From Subdoligranulum variabile (GTDB taxonomy: Bacteria; Bacillota; Clostridia; Oscillospirales; Ruminococcaceae), in assembly GCF_025152575.1 (NCBI RefSeq), contig NZ_CP102293.1, positions 2,976,001 to 3,040,000 of the forward strand: a stretch of 64,000 nt of DNA, given 5' to 3'. The notes under the pieces are model-generated. The model saw only the letters and a list, made by a program, of their open reading frames with translations, was not told where the DNA came from and ran no database searches. The translations under genes were made by a program, and so were the position numbers. Below, piece by piece: positions 49,774-60,075 of this stretch. The first letter of the stretch is position 1, and each line of letters opens with the position of its first letter.

Positions 49774-51867
49774 TTGCAGCATAAACCTCGTTTCAGCGGC
49801 ATCCTTGTGGTTGCCGTGCTCATGGTCGTGGTATTGTTCTTTGTGAGTTTGTCGCCGCTGCTGTCGGTCTCTGCATCGAACCATATCAATTACTCTGAGA
49901 TTTACTATTATTTTGAAAACCAGCAGGTCACCTCGTACCGTCTGGATATGGGAACGAACAAGCTGGAAATGTGGCTGAAGGAAGGAAAGATTCCTCTTCC
50001 AGAGGCCACCGTTCAGATGGATGATCAGCAGACGGGAGGTCTGCTCAACAGTCTGGGCGGATCAGAGGAGGATGCACTGCCTGCCAATGGCGGTACGGTG
50101 TATGTAACCTACAAACTGCCGTACGGTGTGGATTTCAACACCGGAAAAATTTCCGATTTCATCGATGCATACAATGAGGCAAACCCGGATGCACCGATGA
50201 TTTTCGACTACGTGGCAGCCAAGACCAGTATCCCCTGGCTGGAGATTATCTTCTATGTCGTGATGCTGGGAAGCCTCGGCATGCTGTTTATGTCGATGTA
50301 CCGCGGCGGAGCCGGTGGCGGCATTATGAATGTCGGCCGTGCCAAAGTGAAAGATCAGCAGGAAAATCAGCGCAAGGCTACTTTTGCTGATGTGGCCGGT
50401 GCCGATGAAGAAAAAGCTGAGCTGCAGGAAGTGGTGGAATTTCTTAAAGCGCCGGGTAAGTTCAACTCTCTTGGCGCACGGATTCCCCATGGCGTTTTGC
50501 TGGTAGGCCCTCCGGGTACCGGTAAGACGCTGCTGGCCCGCGCTTGCGCTGGTGAAGCGGGCGTGCCGTTTTATGCTATTTCCGGTTCCGATTTTGTGGA
50601 AATGTATGTAGGCGTCGGTGCTTCCCGTGTGCGTGACCTGTTTGAAAAGGCCAAAAAAACGATGCCCTCCATTGTGTTTATCGATGAGATCGATGCGGTT
50701 GGCCGGCAGCGTGGTGCTGGCTTGGGCGGCGGTCACGACGAACGTGAACAGACTCTGAACCAGTTGCTGGTAGAGATGGACGGTTTCGATGCCAATGATG
50801 GCGTTATCGTCATGGCTGCGACTAACCGGGCAGATATCCTTGATAAGGCGTTGCTCCGTCCTGGCCGTTTTGACCGTCAGGTTTATGTGGGGTTGCCCGA
50901 TGTGAAGGGCCGCGAGGAAATTCTCAAGGTCCATACCAAAAATAAACCGCTGGGCCCGGACGTCAGCCTGAAGACCATTGCCCGTTCTACGGCAGGATTT
51001 TCTGGTGCTGACCTGGAAAATCTGGTCAACGAGGCAGCTCTGCTGGCTGCACGGCGCGGCAAGAAGGCCATTACCGAGCCGGAGATCGAAGAAGCTTCTG
51101 TCAAGGTCATGATGGGCCCTGAGAAGAAGAGCCATGTTGTGACGGATGATGAACGCCGTCTGGTGGCGTATCATGAAACGGGGCATGCCATTACCGGTTA
51201 TTTCGGAAAGCATCATGACCCGGTGCATCAGATTAGTATTATTTCCCGCGGAGGCGCAGGCGGATATACCATGTATCTGCCCGAAAAAGATCCCAGCTAT
51301 GTAACCAAAACCGCAATGTTTGAAAACATTGTTTCCCTGCTGGGCGGTCGTGTTGCGGAGCAACTGGTGCTCGACGATATCTCGACCGGTGCCTCCAGCG
51401 ATTTGCAGCGCGCTACCGATACCGCCCGCGCAATGGTTACGCGGTACGGCTTCTCGGAGCGGATGGGGCCGGTCGTTTACGGCAGCGATCCGGAACAGAC
51501 ATTCCTGGGCCGTGATTTCGGTCAGGGAAAAGGCTATTCCGAAGCTATTGCCTCGGAAATTGATAATGAGATCCGCGATATTGTGGATGAAGCGTATGAA
51601 ACGGCGCGGCGGCTGCTGACGGAGCACATGACTGAGCTGCACAAGGTGGCCACCGTTTTGATGGAGCGCGAGAAAATCAGTGGTGATGAATTTAGAACGC
51701 TGATGGAGGGCGGTAACCTCCCGCCGTTTGATCTGGGTAAAGGTGAAACAACAAAAGTTGCGGAGCCGGAAGCGCCTGCGGCTGCCCCGGATCCTGCGCA
51801 GGAAGAATCCCGTAAGCCTGATACTGCTGCCGAGCCGGATGCAGACCGACCGGACGCCCAAGAGTAA
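49774..51867 (+). CDS. ftsH: ATP-dependent zinc metalloprotease FtsH
   Basis: Membrane AAA+ protease for quality control and regulated breakdown of membrane and short-lived proteins. It has two membrane helices (about residues 8-30 and 144-163) around an extracytoplasmic domain, the AAA module with Walker A GPPGTGKT at 245-252 and [12 protein letters not shown], and the M41 zinc site HETGH at 467-471. Length is 697 residues; the C-terminal tail is rich in Pro, Ala and acidic residues. The start is TTG at 49774, with AGGAG at 49761-49765. It follows hpt in the conserved tilS-hpt-ftsH order. Confidence 0.97.
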   Translation: MQHKPRFSGILVVAVLMVVVLFFVSLSPLLSVSASNHINYSEIYYYFENQQVTSYRLDMGTNKLEMWLKEGKIPLPEATVQMDDQQTGGLLNSLGGSEEDALPANGGTVYVTYKLPYGVDFNTGKISDFIDAYNEANPDAPMIFDYVAAKTSIPWLEIIFYVVMLGSLGMLFMSMYRGGAGGGIMNVGRAKVKDQQENQRKATFADVAGADEEKAELQEVVEFLKAPGKFNSLGARIPHGVLLVGPPGTGKTLLARACAGEAGVPFYAISGSDFVEMYVGVGASRVRDLFEKAKKTMPSIVFIDEIDAVGRQRGAGLGGGHDEREQTLNQLLVEMDGFDANDGVIVMAATNRADILDKALLRPGRFDRQVYVGLPDVKGREEILKVHTKNKPLGPDVSLKTIARSTAGFSGADLENLVNEAALLAARRGKKAITEPEIEEASVKVMMGPEKKSHVVTDDERRLVAYHETGHAITGYFGKHHDPVHQISIISRGGAGGYTMYLPEKDPSYVTKTAMFENIVSLLGGRVAEQLVLDDISTGASSDLQRATDTARAMVTRYGFSERMGPVVYGSDPEQTFLGRDFGQGKGYSEAIASEIDNEIRDIVDEAYETARRLLTEHMTELHKVATVLMEREKISGDEFRTLMEGGNLPPFDLGKGETTKVAEPEAPAAAPDPAQEESRKPDTAAEPDADRPDAQE

Positions 51868-51884
51868 AAAGTAGGTGTTGGATC

Positions 51885-52964
51885 ATGGATCAGAATTTTT
51901 CCCTGATGGCGCAATCCCGCGCCAATTATTACACTGCCGGCAGCCCGGTTCAGTTTGTTCGCGTTGAACTGCTGAAAGGTGATGTTACCGGTGAAGTTGC
52001 GGTTTGCCTTACTTTCAAAAATGTGGGGACAGAGCCGTTGACCGGATTGGTGGTTCATTTCAAATGCAAAGATGCCGCCGGTCAGGTCCTGTGCGAAGAT
52101 GATTTCTATTATGAGCAGTTGGACGCACAGCCTGGTGATGTTTTCGGCAGTGACGATGCTGTATATGTCAGTGACACCCCCGTTTCCAGCGTGGAAGTGG
52201 AACAGGACCGCGCTTTCCTGAATGGACGTGGTGTGGATCTGCGCAACTATAAGCGAGTTCGTTTGCAGATGCCCCGTGTACTGCCGGCTTCCATCGCTAA
52301 AACGCTGCAGCAGCGTACAGGCAACAGCATGCTGACCTGTGTTCCGCAGGATACCGAATACGGCTGGTTCTGCGCTTGTGGTGCGTTCCATCCAAATGAG
52401 GAAAATTGCACCTATTGTTCGGAGTGCGGCGGTGATCGTGCCGGCATCAAGGCGACGCTGACCACCATTCTGGAAGAAGCGCGTCGTGCAGCGGAACGTC
52501 AGCAACAGGAGATCAATTCTGTCGCAAACAATGTTGCGCCGCAACGCGCACCTGCCAGCAATCCCGCGGCTACAGCGGCAGCTGCGCAGGCAGCCATTGA
52601 TCAGGCTGATGATGGCTATGCCGAAGACGCAACAGCTACCTATGATCCCAAAGAATATGCACAGCAGGATGATGCTGAGATGGAACGTGTGCGTCGTTAT
52701 GCTCCCAAAGGTCGTTTGTTTGACGACGAAGAGGATGACGACGAAGGCACGCAGATGTACGATACCGATGAACTCGACTACGAGGACGAGGACGAAGATG
52801 ATATGCCGCGGGGCAAAAAGCGCGGCCGTTATGCAGATGATGATGAAGCCAGCGAAGACGATGTGATGGCGGAACGTATTATCCACTGGGCGCCTCCGAT
52901 TACGGCGATTGTCTGTGCCTTAATTATTGCGGTGTCTTTGGTGTATCATTTTGTGATTGCGTAA
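51885..52964 (+). CDS. Unknown protein: zinc ribbon, acidic region, C-terminal membrane anchor
   Basis: A 359-residue protein I do not recognise. Residues 15 to about 130 look like a beta-sandwich (LTFKNVGTEPLTGLVVHFKCKD). Five Cys at 163, 165, 175, 178 and 181 form a CxC-x9-CxxCxxC zinc-ribbon pattern. A helical Ala/Gln-rich stretch (about 195-255) and a strongly acidic low-complexity part (about 283-325, runs of Asp/Glu) follow, and one hydrophobic helix at the extreme C-terminus (about 337-357) should anchor it with the bulk in the cytoplasm. It starts 17 bases after ftsH, probably co-transcribed, so a link to membrane protein quality control is possible but unproven. Confidence 0.8.
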   Translation: MDQNFSLMAQSRANYYTAGSPVQFVRVELLKGDVTGEVAVCLTFKNVGTEPLTGLVVHFKCKDAAGQVLCEDDFYYEQLDAQPGDVFGSDDAVYVSDTPVSSVEVEQDRAFLNGRGVDLRNYKRVRLQMPRVLPASIAKTLQQRTGNSMLTCVPQDTEYGWFCACGAFHPNEENCTYCSECGGDRAGIKATLTTILEEARRAAERQQQEINSVANNVAPQRAPASNPAATAAAAQAAIDQADDGYAEDATATYDPKEYAQQDDAEMERVRRYAPKGRLFDDEEDDDEGTQMYDTDELDYEDEDEDDMPRGKKRGRYADDDEASEDDVMAERIIHWAPPITAIVCALIIAVSLVYHFVIA

Positions 52965-53001
52965 TGCAGAAGCATTCGCGTAAATCATCTGTACAATAAA
53001 A

Positions 53002-53036
53002 ACAACCGCTGCCAACATTGGCAGCGGTTGTTTTTA
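53002..53036. terminator. Bidirectional terminator
   Basis: ACAACCGCTGCCA (53002-53014) pairs with TGGCAGCGGTTGT (53019-53031), T-run to 53035; an A-run on the other side serves the convergent pseudouridine synthase gene. Confidence 0.93.
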
Positions 53037-53996
53037 TTGTTGTGTCAGACGATCAAACAGTCTGATGATTTCAGGATCGTCCAGTTTGATGACGCGTCCG
53101 GACAGATACTGTAGACGGTTCTCCGGAGGAATGCGCCCGAAAGTCAGGCGCTGTGCGCAGAGAGCTTGTGTTTTCAATCCGGTTCGTTCGTTCATTTTAC
53201 GGTTGCCATATTTGATATCTCCCAAAACGGGATGGCCCAGATAAGAAAGATGTGCACGAATCTGATGCGTACGTCCCGTAATCAGACCAATCCGGCAAAG
53301 CGCAAACGGTCCGGACTGGCGGATGACAGTGACGTCCGTGATAATCTGCTTGTAGCCCTCGGATTGCCGGGCATGAATGCGAACCTTGTTGTTTTTTTCG
53401 CTGTGCTGGAGCCAGGCAATGTGGCGGCCCGCTGGCGGTGCTCCTACGGTGATGGTAAGGTATTCTTTTTTCATCAGGTCGGTACGGATGATTTCATTCA
53501 AATCACGCAGCGCCTGGTAAGTTTTCGCAGCCAGAACCAGACCTTCGGTACCGCGGTCCAGGCGGTTGCACAAGGCAGGGGCAAATCGCTGTTCGGCATG
53601 GGGATTATACTCGCCCTTGGCCTCCAGATAGGCAGCAAAGGCGTCTACCAGGTTGGGATCGCCGGTACGATCACGGTGACAGAGCAGATGTGCTGGCTTG
53701 TACAGAACTGCAAAATTCTCGTCTTCGTATACAATGGTGACGGGAGGCTGCCGACGGGGCGGTTTCGGTTTGGAGGTTCCGGTGTGGGCCGGGAAAAATT
53801 CGTCGTTGATATACATCTCGATCACATCACCGGTACAAAGCCGTGTGTCAGGTTCGGCGCGTTTCCCGTTTACTTTAATTCTTTTGTTTCGGAATGCTTT
53901 GTACATCATGCTTCTTGGCAACTGCTGCGTCACACTCTCCACAAAGCGGCTCAGGCGTACTCCGTTTTCATTGGAACCGGCAGTAAAACTTTTCAT
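53034..53996 (-). CDS. RluD-family RNA pseudouridine synthase
   Basis: A 320-residue RluA/RluD-type enzyme that turns chosen uridines of rRNA or tRNA into pseudouridine. An N-terminal S4 RNA-binding domain (about residues 12-65, RLSRFVESVTQQLPRSMMYKAF...KVNGKR) precedes the catalytic part; the catalytic Asp147 lies in CNRLDRGTEGLVLAAK, and GRTHQIRAHLSYLGHPVLGDIKYG is the family's C-terminal motif. The start at 53996 is chosen for the GTGAGG just before it; longer frames upstream give no family sequence. It is divergent from radC and convergent with the zinc-ribbon gene. Target site not predictable. Confidence 0.9.
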   Translation of the reverse strand: MKSFTAGSNENGVRLSRFVESVTQQLPRSMMYKAFRNKRIKVNGKRAEPDTRLCTGDVIEMYINDEFFPAHTGTSKPKPPRRQPPVTIVYEDENFAVLYKPAHLLCHRDRTGDPNLVDAFAAYLEAKGEYNPHAEQRFAPALCNRLDRGTEGLVLAAKTYQALRDLNEIIRTDLMKKEYLTITVGAPPAGRHIAWLQHSEKNNKVRIHARQSEGYKQIITDVTVIRQSGPFALCRIGLITGRTHQIRAHLSYLGHPVLGDIKYGNRKMNERTGLKTQALCAQRLTFGRIPPENRLQYLSGRVIKLDDPEIIRLFDRLTQQ

Positions 53997-54096
53997 GGAA
54001 TCCTCACTTGGCAAATTCATACTTTGCAAATTGTTTTTTACAGTATATAATAAAATGAAGAAAAGGTAAAGGGAAATGCCAGAAGGATGTGAGAGC

Positions 54097-54831
54097 ATGG
54101 ACCAAAACAAGGCGCGTCCGCTGCACGAAAAACATCGGGCCCGTATGCAGGTGCGAGTGGAGCGGGACGGACTGGACAGTTTGGCCGAGCATGAAGCACT
54201 GGAATATCTTCTGTTTCTGGCAATCCCGCGACAGGATACCAATGAGTTGGCCCACCGCCTGATTCAGCATTTCGGAGATTTCTGCAAAGTTATGGAAGCG
54301 GATCCCGAGGAATTGAAACAGGTAAAAGGAATTGGAGAGAAAAGCGCGAGACTGATCTCAACCGTAACGGCTTTCGGCCGTTACTATGCTCTCAAGAAGA
54401 GGAAACACCGGGTGGCGCTCAATCATACGGAGGCGGCCGTTGAATATGTGAAACCGCTGTTTTTGGGATTACAGAATGAACTTTTGTACTTGATTCTGTT
54501 GGATGACAAGTGCTGCCCGGTTCGAGATTTGCGGATTGCCGAAGGAGTTCCGAATCGCGTGCATATCGATACCCGTAAACTGTTGCGGGACGTGGCCCGT
54601 ACCGATGCGACCTGCGGAATTCTGGCCCATAATCATCCCACCGGATTACCACTGCCCAGTGAGGCAGATGTAATTGCGACAGTTGGGATCATGAAGGCAT
54701 TGGACCCATTGGGCGTCAGCGTAATTGATCATATCATCGTGGCAGGGGAGGATTCCTGTTCCATGCGGGCGCGCGGTTGTCTGCCGGAATACCATGGCGG
54801 TAGCGACATACTCAATGCTTCCAGCAGATAA
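54097..54831 (+). CDS. radC: RadC-like JAB/MPN protein
   Basis: A 244-residue protein of the RadC (DUF2466) family. An N-terminal helix-hairpin-helix (VKGIGEKSARLIS, about residues 76-88) is followed by a JAB1/MPN metalloprotease-like domain with the metal motif HNHPTGLPLPSEAD (about 172-185) and the catalytic Glu upstream. Despite the name, a general repair role is not established. The start could also be ATG 54076; 54097 is used since the conserved part begins there and GAAGGA lies upstream. A terminator follows at once, so it is a single-gene unit. Confidence 0.85.
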   Translation: MDQNKARPLHEKHRARMQVRVERDGLDSLAEHEALEYLLFLAIPRQDTNELAHRLIQHFGDFCKVMEADPEELKQVKGIGEKSARLISTVTAFGRYYALKKRKHRVALNHTEAAVEYVKPLFLGLQNELLYLILLDDKCCPVRDLRIAEGVPNRVHIDTRKLLRDVARTDATCGILAHNHPTGLPLPSEADVIATVGIMKALDPLGVSVIDHIIVAGEDSCSMRARGCLPEYHGGSDILNASSR

Positions 54832-54838
54832 TGAAACC

Positions 54839-54876
54839 TGCACTCTGTTGCCGGAAGGCAGCAGGGTGCATTTTTT
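54839..54876 (+). terminator. Terminator of radC
   Basis: A 14-base stem (54839-54852 with 54857-54870, two G-T pairs), GGAA loop, T-run 54871-54876. Confidence 0.93.
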
Positions 54877-54908
54877 ACCGTATGCTACACAAAATGTAGG
54901 TGTGGGTC

Positions 54909-54937
54909 TTTACTTATAAAAATGCCTATGCTATAAT
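54909..54937 (+). promoter_or_regulatory. Promoter of uvrBA
   Basis: TTTACT at 54909-54914 and extended -10 TGcTATAAT (hexamer 54932-54937), 17 bases apart. No LexA (SOS) box GAAC-n4-GTTC was found in the gap. Confidence 0.72.
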
Positions 54938-54978
54938 CTGTTTACAACAAAACGTTGTTAATGTAAGCGAGGTACGTC

Positions 54979-57018
54979 ATGGATGAAGTTTTCCATCTGA
55001 AAGCGCCTTTTCAGCCAACCGGTGACCAACCCCAGGCAATCGAAGCGCTGGTACAAGGCATTGAGGAGGGCGATGATGCTCAGACGCTGTTGGGCGTGAC
55101 CGGTTCCGGCAAAACGTTTACGATGGCCAATATCATTGCTCGATGCAACCGTCCGACGCTGATTCTGGAGCCCAATAAAACATTGGCGAGCCAAATCTGT
55201 ACTGAGATGCGCAGCTTTTTCCCGGATGACGCGGTGGAATATTTTGTTTCCTACTATGACTATTACCAGCCGGAAGCGTATATTCCTTCCACGGATACGT
55301 ATATCGAAAAGGACAGCGCTATCAATGATGAGATTGATCGGCTGCGCCATTCTGCCACAGCGGCCTTGTCTGAACAGCGCAATGTGATCATCGTGGCCAG
55401 TGTTTCCTGTATTTATTCGCTGGGTGATCCTATCGACTACCGCAGTATGGTGATCAGTCTGCGTCCTGGCATGCAGATGGAGCGGGATGAGCTGTGCAAC
55501 CGGCTTGTGAAGCTGCAGTATGAGCGCAATGACATGAACTTTATCCGCAATAAGTTTCGAGTCAAAGGCGATACGGTGGATATCCATCTGGCCTACAACG
55601 ACGAATATGCCATTCGGGTAGAGTTTTTCGGGGACGAAATCGACCGTATTATTGAGTTTGATCCGTTGACGGGACAACACAAGAACGTGGTGCGTCACGT
55701 GGCAATCTTCCCGGCCAGCCATTACATCGTTGGTCCGGAAAAGATGAAAGAGGGCCTGGCCAAGATTGCGCTGGAGATGGAAGAGCAGGTCAAAAAGTTT
55801 ACCGAAGAAGGAAAATTACTGGAAGCGCAGCGCATTCAGCAGCGAACCAATTATGATATGGAAATGTTGCAGGAAGTAGGGATGTGCAAAGGCATTGAAA
55901 ATTACTCGGCTGTGTTGTCTGGTCGTGCGCCGGGTTCTACGCCTACCACCTTGCTGGACTATTTCCCAGACGACTTTTTGCTCATGGTAGACGAAAGTCA
56001 TGTTATGCTTCCGCAGATTCGTGGCATGTATGGTGGGGACTACAGTCGTAAAAAGACACTGGTGGAGTACGGATTCCGTTTGCCGTCTGCCTTTGATAAC
56101 CGACCGCTTCGCTTTGAAGAATTTGAAAAAAAGGTTCACCAGAAAATTTTTGTTTCGGCGACCCCGGGCGAATATGAACGGCAGCATTCCAGCAGGGTGG
56201 CGGAGCAGGTGATCCGCCCCACGGGCCTGCTGGACCCGTTGATTATGGTGCGACCGGTGGAAGGACAGATTGAGGACTTGCTGGGAGAAATCCGGCAACG
56301 CATCGACCGTGGGGAGCGAGCATTGGTCACTACGCTGACAGTCAAGATGGCGGAAGATCTGACGGATTATCTGGAGGAGCATGGTGTCAAGACCAAATAT
56401 ATGCACCATGAAGTGGATACCTTTGAGCGGATGGAGATCATTAAGGATCTGCGCGTAGGAGCAATCGATGTGATTGTAGGCATCAACCTGCTCCGTGAAG
56501 GGCTGGATTTGCCGGAAGTTTCCCTGATTGCGATTCTTGATGCCGACAAGGAAGGCTTCCTTCGTAGTGAGACGAGTCTGATTCAGACGATCGGCCGTGC
56601 GGCCCGCAATGCGAATGGTGTGGTACTCATGTATGCCGATGAAGTCACGCCCAGCATGGAGCGCGCCATTATGGAGACGGAGCGACGCCGTGCCATCCAG
56701 GACGCCTACAATCAGGAGCATGGTATTACGCCGAAAACCATTGTGAAAGCGATTGGCGACGGGCTGGAAATCAGCATGAGCGAGGAAAACAAGCGGATGC
56801 GCCAGCACCGTATGAGCCGTGCAGAACGCCAACAGACCATTGAACGTATGACCAAGGAAATGAAAGAGGCCGCAAGGTTGCTGCAGTTCGAGCTGGCAGC
56901 ACAGCTGCGCGATGAGATTGCACGGTTGGAACGCGGGGAAGACCCGACGGCGGCGGACACCAGCGAACGAAAAGCTGCGGCCAAGACGCGAAAGGGCAGG
57001 AGGAAATATAAAAATTGA
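54979..57018 (+). CDS. uvrB: Excinuclease ABC subunit B
   Basis: Damage-verifying helicase of nucleotide excision repair; it receives DNA from UvrA and recruits UvrC. Walker A GVTGSGKT is at residues 39-46. The beta-hairpin region ([24 protein letters not shown]) and the C-terminal helicase motifs ([12 protein letters not shown]) are clear. The UVR domain ([21 protein letters not shown]) sits near the C-terminus. Length is 679 residues. uvrA follows and its TTG start overlaps the stop codon, so both subunits are coupled. Confidence 0.98.
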   Translation: MDEVFHLKAPFQPTGDQPQAIEALVQGIEEGDDAQTLLGVTGSGKTFTMANIIARCNRPTLILEPNKTLASQICTEMRSFFPDDAVEYFVSYYDYYQPEAYIPSTDTYIEKDSAINDEIDRLRHSATAALSEQRNVIIVASVSCIYSLGDPIDYRSMVISLRPGMQMERDELCNRLVKLQYERNDMNFIRNKFRVKGDTVDIHLAYNDEYAIRVEFFGDEIDRIIEFDPLTGQHKNVVRHVAIFPASHYIVGPEKMKEGLAKIALEMEEQVKKFTEEGKLLEAQRIQQRTNYDMEMLQEVGMCKGIENYSAVLSGRAPGSTPTTLLDYFPDDFLLMVDESHVMLPQIRGMYGGDYSRKKTLVEYGFRLPSAFDNRPLRFEEFEKKVHQKIFVSATPGEYERQHSSRVAEQVIRPTGLLDPLIMVRPVEGQIEDLLGEIRQRIDRGERALVTTLTVKMAEDLTDYLEEHGVKTKYMHHEVDTFERMEIIKDLRVGAIDVIVGINLLREGLDLPEVSLIAILDADKEGFLRSETSLIQTIGRAARNANGVVLMYADEVTPSMERAIMETERRRAIQDAYNQEHGITPKTIVKAIGDGLEISMSEENKRMRQHRMSRAERQQTIERMTKEMKEAARLLQFELAAQLRDEIARLERGEDPTAADTSERKAAAKTRKGRRKYKN

Positions 57019-59915
57019 ATACTGCACCGAAAGAAACCAAACGAAAATCCAAAATTCAGATCGATCCCAATAACCGGATTGTTATCAAAGGTGCCCGGGA
57101 ACACAATTTGAAAAACGTGGATCTGGTGCTGCCGCGCAATAAGTTGATTGTGATGACAGGGCTGTCGGGTTCTGGTAAGTCCAGCCTGGCTTTTGACACT
57201 ATTTTTGCCGACGGCCAGCGCCGGTATATGGAGAGCCTTTCCAGCTATGCGCGGCAGTTTTTAGGCCAGATGGAAAAGCCGGATGTGGATGAAATCACGG
57301 GACTTTCCCCGGCTATCTCCATTGATCAGAAGACCACCAGCCATAACCCCCGGTCTACCGTAGGCACGGTCACGGAAATTTACGACTATCTGCGTCTGAT
57401 GTATGCACGGATTGGCGTACCGCATTGCCCGATCTGCGGCCGGGAAATCACTCAGCAATCCATCGATGAGATGGTGGATGAGGTTATGAAATTGCCGGAG
57501 CGAACCCGCTTCCAGGTACTGGCACCGGTGGTTCGTGGACGCAAGGGCACCCAAGCCAAGGAACTGGAGGCCGCACGGCGTGCGGGCTTTGCGCGTGTCC
57601 GGATTGACGGAAACATGTATGATCTCGGCGAAGAGATCAGTCTGGAAAAGAATATCAAGCATACGGTCGAGATTGTGGTGGACCGTCTTGTCATCAATGA
57701 CACGGTTCGCGGGCGCCTGGCGGACTCCATTGAGACGGCCCTGGCGCAGACCGGCGGTCTGGTACTGGTCGATGTAATCGGCGGGGAGCCGATGATGTTC
57801 AGTCAGAGCTATGCCTGTCCGGAACATGGCATTTCGGTGGAAGAACTGACGCCCCGGATGTTCAGCTTCAACAATCCTTTTGGCGCCTGCGAAAAATGTA
57901 CGGGTTTGGGGACCTTCATGAAGGTGGACCCGGCCCGGGTCATTCCAGATAAGCGCAAGTCCATCCGGGAAAGTGCTATCAAGGCCAGTGGCTGGTACTA
58001 CGCGGAAGGCTCCATCTCGGAGATGACCTATGTTGCCCTTGGCAAGCGGTATGGCTTCACACTGGATACGCCCATCAAGGATTTCAGCGAGGAGGCACTG
58101 CACGCGTTGCTCTACGGAACCGGAGAGGAACGCATCGAGATGCAGCGGGAGAGCATGTTTGGCTCCGGCACTTACTACAACCAGTTTGAGGGCATCATTC
58201 CCAATCTGGAACGCCGATTCCGGGAGACGAGCAGCGAGTGGGTCAAGGAAGAAATCGCGCTCGTCATGTCCAGCGAGGAATGTCCGGCATGTCATGGTCG
58301 TCGGCTGAAGCCGACCAGTCTGGCGGTTACGGTGGGCGGCATCAACATCGCGGATTTCTGCGATAAGAGCGTCAGTGAGGAACTGGAATTCATCAGAAAT
58401 GCCAAAGTCAGTGAACGGGACGAGATGATTGGCGCACCAATTTTCAAGGAAGTCAAAGAACGACTGGGATTCCTGGAAAGCGTAGGTCTGGGATATCTGA
58501 CATTGTCCCGTGGAGCTGCTTCTCTTTCGGGCGGCGAGAGCCAGCGTATCCGGCTGGCGACACAGATCGGCAGCGCTTTGACCGGCGTGTTGTACGTGCT
58601 GGATGAGCCGAGTATCGGGCTACACCAGCGCGACAACGACAAACTGATTGCTACCATGAAACGTCTGCGCGACCTGGGAAATACGTTGATAGTCGTAGAA
58701 CACGATGAAGATACTATGCGTCAGGCGGACTATATCGTGGATGTGGGACCGGGTGCGGGTGTCCACGGCGGTGAGATTGTGGCAGCGGGCAGTGTGTCGG
58801 ACATCTGCAAGGTCAAACGCAGCGTGACCGGCGCCTATCTGTCGGGCCGCAAGTTTGTGGAAGTTCCGGAAACACGGCGGGAAGGCAATGGGAAATTTCT
58901 TCGGGTTGTCAAAGCGCATGAGAACAATCTGCAGAACATTACGGTGGATTTCCCGCTTGGCAAGATGATTTGCGTAACCGGTGTCTCCGGTTCCGGCAAA
59001 TCCACATTGATCAATGAGATCCTGTATAAGACGTTGGCCGCAGCACTGAACGGCGCCCGCAGCCGGCCCGGTCAGTGCGAAGAAGTGCAGGGCATGGAAT
59101 GGGTGGATAAAGTGATTGGCATTGATCAATCGCCCATTGGCCGCACACCTCGTTCCAATCCGGCAACCTACACCGGTGTATTTGGCGATATCCGTGCCCT
59201 GTTTGCCAGTACGCAGGACGCCAAGATGCGCGGTTACGGTCCCGGCCGTTTCAGTTTCAACGTCAAGGGCGGCCGCTGTGAGGCCTGCGAAGGCGGCGGT
59301 ATCCTGCAGATTGAGATGCATTTTTTGCCGGATATTTATGTTCCGTGTGATGTCTGCAAAGGAAAACGTTATAACCGTGAAACACTGGAAGTAAAATACA
59401 AGGATAAAAATATCTCCGACGTATTGGACATGACAGTGGAGGAGGCCTGCAATTTCTTTGCCAACATTCCCAAGATTGCCCGTAAACTGCAAACGCTGCA
59501 GGAGGTCGGTCTTGGCTATATTCAGCTGGGCCAGGCAGCTACCACACTGTCGGGCGGTGAGGCACAGCGCGTTAAGCTGGCTAACGAGCTGGCACGTCGG
59601 GGAACAGGCCAGACGGTCTATATTCTGGATGAACCCACAACCGGCTTGCATGTGGCAGATGTACACCGCCTGGTAAAGGTACTGGATAAGTTGGTAGATG
59701 CAGGTAATACGGTTATTGTCATTGAGCACAATCTGGACGTAATCAAGCGCGCAGATTATATCATTGATCTGGGACCGGAAGGCGGCAGCGGGGGAGGTCG
59801 AATCGTGGCTACCGGCACGCCGGAAGAGGTGGCGGAAAATCCGAACTCCTTTACAGGACAGTATCTGAAGCCGATGTTGGAGAGAGCACGTCAGCTGCAG
59901 CAAAAAGAAAAATAA
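57015..59915 (+). CDS. uvrA: Excinuclease ABC subunit A
   Basis: ABC-type ATPase that finds bulky DNA damage. First Walker [13 protein letters not shown] at residues 49-60, second as [13 protein letters not shown]; two ABC signatures ([13 protein letters not shown] and [13 protein letters not shown]); zinc-finger Cys motifs [16 protein letters not shown] and CEACEGGG...[10 protein letters not shown]. Length is 966 residues. The start is TTG at 57015, overlapping the uvrB stop (TTGA), with GGAGG at 56999-57003. Confidence 0.97.
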   Translation: MNTAPKETKRKSKIQIDPNNRIVIKGAREHNLKNVDLVLPRNKLIVMTGLSGSGKSSLAFDTIFADGQRRYMESLSSYARQFLGQMEKPDVDEITGLSPAISIDQKTTSHNPRSTVGTVTEIYDYLRLMYARIGVPHCPICGREITQQSIDEMVDEVMKLPERTRFQVLAPVVRGRKGTQAKELEAARRAGFARVRIDGNMYDLGEEISLEKNIKHTVEIVVDRLVINDTVRGRLADSIETALAQTGGLVLVDVIGGEPMMFSQSYACPEHGISVEELTPRMFSFNNPFGACEKCTGLGTFMKVDPARVIPDKRKSIRESAIKASGWYYAEGSISEMTYVALGKRYGFTLDTPIKDFSEEALHALLYGTGEERIEMQRESMFGSGTYYNQFEGIIPNLERRFRETSSEWVKEEIALVMSSEECPACHGRRLKPTSLAVTVGGINIADFCDKSVSEELEFIRNAKVSERDEMIGAPIFKEVKERLGFLESVGLGYLTLSRGAASLSGGESQRIRLATQIGSALTGVLYVLDEPSIGLHQRDNDKLIATMKRLRDLGNTLIVVEHDEDTMRQADYIVDVGPGAGVHGGEIVAAGSVSDICKVKRSVTGAYLSGRKFVEVPETRREGNGKFLRVVKAHENNLQNITVDFPLGKMICVTGVSGSGKSTLINEILYKTLAAALNGARSRPGQCEEVQGMEWVDKVIGIDQSPIGRTPRSNPATYTGVFGDIRALFASTQDAKMRGYGPGRFSFNVKGGRCEACEGGGILQIEMHFLPDIYVPCDVCKGKRYNRETLEVKYKDKNISDVLDMTVEEACNFFANIPKIARKLQTLQEVGLGYIQLGQAATTLSGGEAQRVKLANELARRGTGQTVYILDEPTTGLHVADVHRLVKVLDKLVDAGNTVIVIEHNLDVIKRADYIIDLGPEGGSGGGRIVATGTPEEVAENPNSFTGQYLKPMLERARQLQQKEK

Positions 59916-59923
59916 GAACAGAA

Positions 59924-59955
59924 GGCGCCCGCGTGACGGGCGCCTCTGCTTTTGT
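59924..59955 (+). terminator. Terminator of uvrBA
   Basis: GGCGCCCG pairs with CGGGCGCC over a 5-base loop, followed by TCTGCTTTT. It lies 9 bases after the uvrA stop. Confidence 0.85.
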
Positions 59956-60004
59956 ATGCAGACCACAGGATACCGTGTACGGAACAAAAAGAGAAAACAA
60001 GCGC

Positions 60005-60033
60005 TTGTACTTTCGCGGGTAATTTGCTATACT
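60005..60033 (+). promoter_or_regulatory. Promoter of miaB-ymcA-mutS
   Basis: TTGTAC at 60005-60010 and TATACT (extended by TG) at 60028-60033, 17 bases apart. Confidence 0.78.
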
Positions 60034-60075
60034 ATTACGGTATATTGGATTTGTACGCCCTTAAGGAGAATTCTT

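Noticed and set aside
54838..54978. LexA box before uvrBA
   Set aside because: No GAAC-n4-GTTC dyad was found near the promoter, so SOS control is not claimed.
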